Shown one piece after another: positions 61,240 to 64,000 of a stretch of DNA of 64,000 nt; the stretch's first letter is position 1; each line of letters opens with the position of its first letter. Source of the stretch: an uncultured Dorea sp. (GTDB taxonomy: Bacteria; Bacillota; Clostridia; Lachnospirales; Lachnospiraceae); assembly GCA_910584095.1 (NCBI GenBank), contig CAJTYU010000016.1, positions 1 to 64,000 on the forward strand, in the 5' to 3' direction. The notes beneath the pieces were generated by a model. That model saw nothing but the letters and a program-made list of their open reading frames with translations, was not told the origin of the DNA and did not search any database. A program made the position numbers and the translations under genes.

Positions 61240-61458
61240 ATGAGTGAACAGAAAAAAAAGATCGGTTTTACCGTTGCGTGTGTAAATGAATTTGCTCAAC
61301 AGCATAATCTCAGTATACGAGAGTCATTCCGTTATCTTTTTCAATTTAAAGGCATTGCTTTTATAAAAGAAAATTATGAAGTGGAACACACATTAGATTT
61401 TGGAACAATAGTGGAAGATTTGGGAATGCTATGCCGTAAAAACGGAGGTGTGCTATGA
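61240..61458 (+). CDS. DUF3791-family small protein, 72 aa
   Basis: The sequence KKIGFTVACVNEFAQQHNLS, then RESFRYLFQFKGIAFIKENY ending EVEHTLDFGTIVEDLGMLC matches DUF3791, small helical proteins commonly encoded next to DUF3990 genes. GTGGGAGGTTTTGA precedes the ATG. Its stop overlaps the next gene's start by four bases (ATGA). Probable antitoxin or partner of the following ADP-ribosyltransferase-like protein. The 61087-61239 gap before it shows no gene. Confidence 0.78.
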   Translation: MSEQKKKIGFTVACVNEFAQQHNLSIRESFRYLFQFKGIAFIKENYEVEHTLDFGTIVEDLGMLCRKNGGVL

Positions 61459-61958
61459 GATTATACCATGGAAGTAATGTTGTGATAGAAAGTATCAATT
61501 TAGCAATGTGCAGACCTTATAAAGATTTTGGAAAGGGCTTTTATTTAACAGATATAGAGGAGCAAGCAAAACAGATGGCGAAAAGAGTGTCTAGAATTTA
61601 TGGAGGTTCTCCAGTCGTAAATACTTTTGAAATACAAGATGACTTCAGAAAAATGTCAGATATTAAAATTAAGGATTTTGGAATACAAACAACAGAAGAA
61701 TGGGCAAAATTTGTAATGAATAATAGGAATAGAGCATTTACAGATGAAGTTAATACTCTGTGTAACAAAGATAACAAATACGATATTGTTATCGGTCCTG
61801 TCGCAGATGATAATATGGCATTACTATTTCGTCAGTATGAAAATGAAATTATTGATTTTGAGACATTACTGAAAGGAATGATATATAAGAAAACATCTTC
61901 ACAATATTCTTTTCACACGGAAAAGGGGATTAGGCTTTTGCGAAAGGCGGATGATTAG
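61455..61958 (+). CDS. DUF3990 ADP-ribosyltransferase-like putative toxin, 167 aa
   Basis: MRLYHGSNVVIESINLAMCR, KDFGKGFYLTDIEEQAKQMA and the later YDIVIGPVADDNMALLFRQY match DUF3990. The YHGS...FGKGFYLT pattern is like the NAD-binding core of ADP-ribosyltransferases (R/H-S/Y-E types). The reaction has not been shown here. It is coupled to the DUF3791 gene by a four-base overlap and closely followed by a third small gene, forming a three-gene cassette inside the restriction-modification locus. Confidence 0.78.
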   Translation: MRLYHGSNVVIESINLAMCRPYKDFGKGFYLTDIEEQAKQMAKRVSRIYGGSPVVNTFEIQDDFRKMSDIKIKDFGIQTTEEWAKFVMNNRNRAFTDEVNTLCNKDNKYDIVIGPVADDNMALLFRQYENEIIDFETLLKGMIYKKTSSQYSFHTEKGIRLLRKADD

Positions 61959-62190
61959 TATGAGTAAACAAGACCAATTAATAGAATATATAATTCAGGA
62001 TATTGTTGATATGTTTGCCACAGATCAGAATATTGAATACGATGAAGCAATGAATAAATTTTATAATTCAGAAGTATTTGAAAAGTTGCAAGATAAGGAA
62101 ACAGGTTTGTATTTGGAAAGTTCAGAATATATATACGATCTTTTCAAAGACGAGATGAATTTTGGGCATATTATTCAGGCAGAGATATAG
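61951..62190 (+). CDS. Third gene of the DUF3791/DUF3990 cassette, 79 aa
   Basis: A small acidic helical protein (KQDQLIEYIIQDIVDMFATD, AMNKFYNSEVFEKLQDKETG, YIYDLFKDEMNFGHIIQAEI). Its length and helix content resemble the DUF3791 partner, but the sequence is distinct. It overlaps the DUF3990 gene by 8 bases; ATG 61960 is an alternative start with better spacing to AAAGGCGG. It is a candidate second antitoxin or accessory factor; no function is known. Confidence 0.7.
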   Translation: MISMSKQDQLIEYIIQDIVDMFATDQNIEYDEAMNKFYNSEVFEKLQDKETGLYLESSEYIYDLFKDEMNFGHIIQAEI

Positions 62191-62202
62191 GTATAAGGGG
62201 TC

Positions 62203-62853
62203 ATAACTCCTTATCATCGTAAGTGTTGGGGATTATCCAAAAGAGAGAGAAACGCTTGGGAACATCGTAAGCTGGGGGATACACTATGCAGCTTGCAAAA
62301 TAATACTTTGTCAAGAGCAGAATTGACATATGAAGAAGGCACTATAAAGAATATTCATTATGGAGATATTCTTGTTAAATATGGAGAAGTGTTAAATGTA
62401 AAAAATGAACAGATACCCAATATTATAGATATTACTGTCGCCGAGAAATACAAAGCTTCTTTTTTACAAAATGGTGATGTGATTTTTGCGGATACAGCAG
62501 AAGATGAAACTGTAGGGAAATGTAGTGAAATAGCTGGTTTGACAGATGAAACAGCACTATCAGGACTGCATACAATTCCATATAGGCCACAGTTGAAGTT
62601 TGCGGTGGGATATTTGGGATACTATTTGAATTCGAGTGCTTTTCATCAGCAACTTATACCTCTTATGCAGGGGATAAAAGTAACATCAATTTCTAAATCT
62701 GCGATGCAGAATACAGATATTGTTTATCCTAAATCTTTTGATGAACAGGGAAAAATTGGTGCTTATTTTATGTACCTTGACCACCTCATCACCCTTCACC
62801 AGCGTAAGCTATTTTATGGAAAAAATACAGTATATCATATGAAATTTCACTAA
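62203..62853 (+). pseudogene. Spare HsdS cassette (one recognition domain, no start)
   Basis: The frame opening NAWEHRKLGDTLCSLQNNTL (from about 62248) is the usual beginning of an HsdS recognition domain, and DHLITLHQRK at 62777-62808 is its closing repeat. Between lies a single, different recognition domain (LVKYGEVLNVKNEQIPN, YLNSSAFHQQLIPLMQGIK). A worn piece of the preceding repeat (ITPYHRKC) is visible at 62206-62229 in another frame. No ribosome site serves it; an internal ATG at 62293 would cut off the domain start. It looks like a silent donor of specificity for the active hsdS. Confidence 0.8.
62775..62810 (+). repeat. HsdS conserved-region repeat, spare-cassette copy
   Basis: CCTTGACCACCTCATCACCC followed by TTCACCAGCGTAAGC closely matches 60381-60416 in hsdS in the same orientation. 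Confidence 0.8.
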
Positions 62854-62878
62854 TTGAAACAAAGAGGAGGAAAATATT

Positions 62879-64000
62879 ATGCCAGAATTAGAGGCGATGA
62901 TAGAGCAAAAATTGATTGAGGAGTTGGTCTATGGAGATTCTCAATGGATATATAGAGAAGATTTGAAAACAGAAGAAGATTTATGGGGAAATTTCAGGTA
63001 TATTTTGGAGCAAAATAATAAAGAACGTTTAAATGGAGAAAATTTATCTGATGCAGAATTTGAACAGGTAAAAAACCAGTTGCAGTTTTCCTCATTTTAT
63101 AAAGCGGGGGAATGGCTGATTGGAGAAAATGGAAAGGTTCAGGTTCATGTACAGCGTGATACTGAGCGATTGCATCTTGTAGTAATGAATCATGAACATA
63201 TTGCCGGTGGCAGTAGTGTTTATGAAGTAATCAATCAATATAGCGCATTGAAGTCAGATGATGACAAAGCAATTCCGAGAAGGGACAGACGATTCGATGT
63301 GACATTGATGATCAATGGTCTTCCAATGATTCATATAGAATTGAAAAATAAGCAGCACTCATATATGGACGGGTTCTGGCAGATTAAAAAATATATTGGA
63401 GAAGGTAAATTTACCGGAATTTTTTCAGCGGTGCAGATGTTTGTAATCAGCAATGGTGTGGACACAAAATATTTTTCAGCCGCTAGTGATACAGAATTAA
63501 ATTCCAAGTTCATTAGTGGATGGCTGGATCGTGAGAATAATCCAGTTTCGGATTATCTTGATTTTGCTAAGAGCGTACTCCGTATTCCAGAAGCACATGA
63601 GATGATTTCGAGATATACAGTATTAGACGAAGATGCAAAGCGTTTAATATTGCTGCGCCCATATCAGATTCATGCAATCGAGGCAATTAGAGAAGCATCT
63701 AAACAGGGAAAATCAGGTTACGTATGGCATACGACAGGCTCTGGGAAAACATTGACATCTTATAAAGCAACCAGAAATCTACTGATGGATATTCCGTCCA
63801 TTGACAAAGCGATTTTCCTGATAGACCGCAAAGATTTGGACACACAGACGACCATGGCATTTCAGGCTTATGCAAATAATGATTTGGTAGATGTAGATGA
63901 AACGGATAATGTAAATGATTTAAAGAAAAAATTAAAATCTGATGACAGACAGGTGATCGTTACTACCATCCAGAAACTACATATTCTAATTACAAAGAAA
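62879..64000 (+). CDS. hsdR: Type I restriction endonuclease subunit HsdR, N-terminal part
   Basis: The reading frame opens at ATG 62879 (AGAGGAGG 9 bases upstream) and stays open for 374 codons to the window end. The N-terminal PD-(D/E)xK nuclease is seen in RRFDVTLMINGLPMIHIELK followed by NKQHSYMDGFWQIKKYIGEG. The motor begins with LLRPYQIHAIEAIREASKQG and Walker A TTGSGKT at 285-291, then AIFLIDRKDLDTQTTMAFQA. A complete HsdR is about 1000 residues, so the rest lies beyond this window. Confidence 0.94.
   Translation, partial: MPELEAMIEQKLIEELVYGDSQWIYREDLKTEEDLWGNFRYILEQNNKERLNGENLSDAEFEQVKNQLQFSSFYKAGEWLIGENGKVQVHVQRDTERLHLVVMNHEHIAGGSSVYEVINQYSALKSDDDKAIPRRDRRFDVTLMINGLPMIHIELKNKQHSYMDGFWQIKKYIGEGKFTGIFSAVQMFVISNGVDTKYFSAASDTELNSKFISGWLDRENNPVSDYLDFAKSVLRIPEAHEMISRYTVLDEDAKRLILLRPYQIHAIEAIREASKQGKSGYVWHTTGSGKTLTSYKATRNLLMDIPSIDKAIFLIDRKDLDTQTTMAFQAYANNDLVDVDETDNVNDLKKKLKSDDRQVIVTTIQKLHILITKK

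Noticed and set aside
59872..62853. Invertible hsdS shuffling
   Set aside because: All repeat copies have the same orientation, so simple inversion cannot occur between them; only conversion or deletion can.
1..64000. CRISPR array
   Set aside because: No regularly spaced 25-40 base repeats and no cas genes are present.

Overview
The window looks like a chromosomal segment of a spore-forming Clostridia member, most likely of the family Lachnospiraceae. The signs are a sporulation set (yabP, yabQ, a SpoIIE-type phosphatase, a CotS-like protein, spoVG, a Spo0A C-terminal-domain protein), paired glgC/glgD, VanR/VanS-type two-component systems, a proline T-box in front of a short eukaryote/archaeal-type prolyl-tRNA synthetase, and frequent TTG/GTG starts with strong GGAGG sites. 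This is inferred from gene content; no rRNA gene is present.

Region 1, bases 1 to about 7100, is accessory and largely ruined. It holds pieces of an RHS/YD-repeat polymorphic toxin (with a repeat of about 135 bp present twice), toxin tips and immunity genes broken by stops and frameshifts, a collapsed IS3-family transposase and the tail of a Fic protein. A large intact gene, an HD-domain/GHKL-ATPase fusion (3361-6132), sits inside this debris, followed by another toxin tail, an immunity-like gene and a GH25-like protein without its usual acidic pair.

Region 2, about 7100-32600, is mostly core genome. It has a Spo0A-C-only protein, a probable small RNA, a VanR-like regulator with a large kinase, a SAM methyltransferase, a big surface protein, queT behind a preQ1-I riboswitch, an AIM24-family protein, asnS, and a second VanRS-like pair leading into an SbcCD-like nuclease pair and a MATE transporter. 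Then come spoVG, glgD and glgC on the minus strand, murC, two DnaA boxes, dnaD-like and dnaC-like replication genes, a long-form PRPP synthetase and an RluA-type pseudouridine synthase.

Region 3, about 32700-56800, is core: T-box/proS, cca, a CotS-like gene, then the conserved order hup-rqcP-yabP-yabQ-divIC-spoIIE-tilS-hpt-ftsH with a GH13 glucosidase/amylase tightly joined. It continues with map (minus), pfkA, dnaX-ybaB-recR, split transketolase, a LysM protein, a DUF5711 protein, a CvpA-family protein and tRNA-Asn(GUU).

Region 4, about 56800-64000, is accessory again and visibly AT-rich. It has a DUF2262 gene, a decayed spoIIID-like copy, and a type I restriction-modification locus (hsdM, hsdS, a spare hsdS cassette, hsdR running off the end). 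A three-gene DUF3791/DUF3990 toxin-antitoxin-like cassette is embedded between hsdS and the spare cassette. This embedded cassette, the spare specificity cassette and the HD/GHKL protein are the best candidates for something little described.
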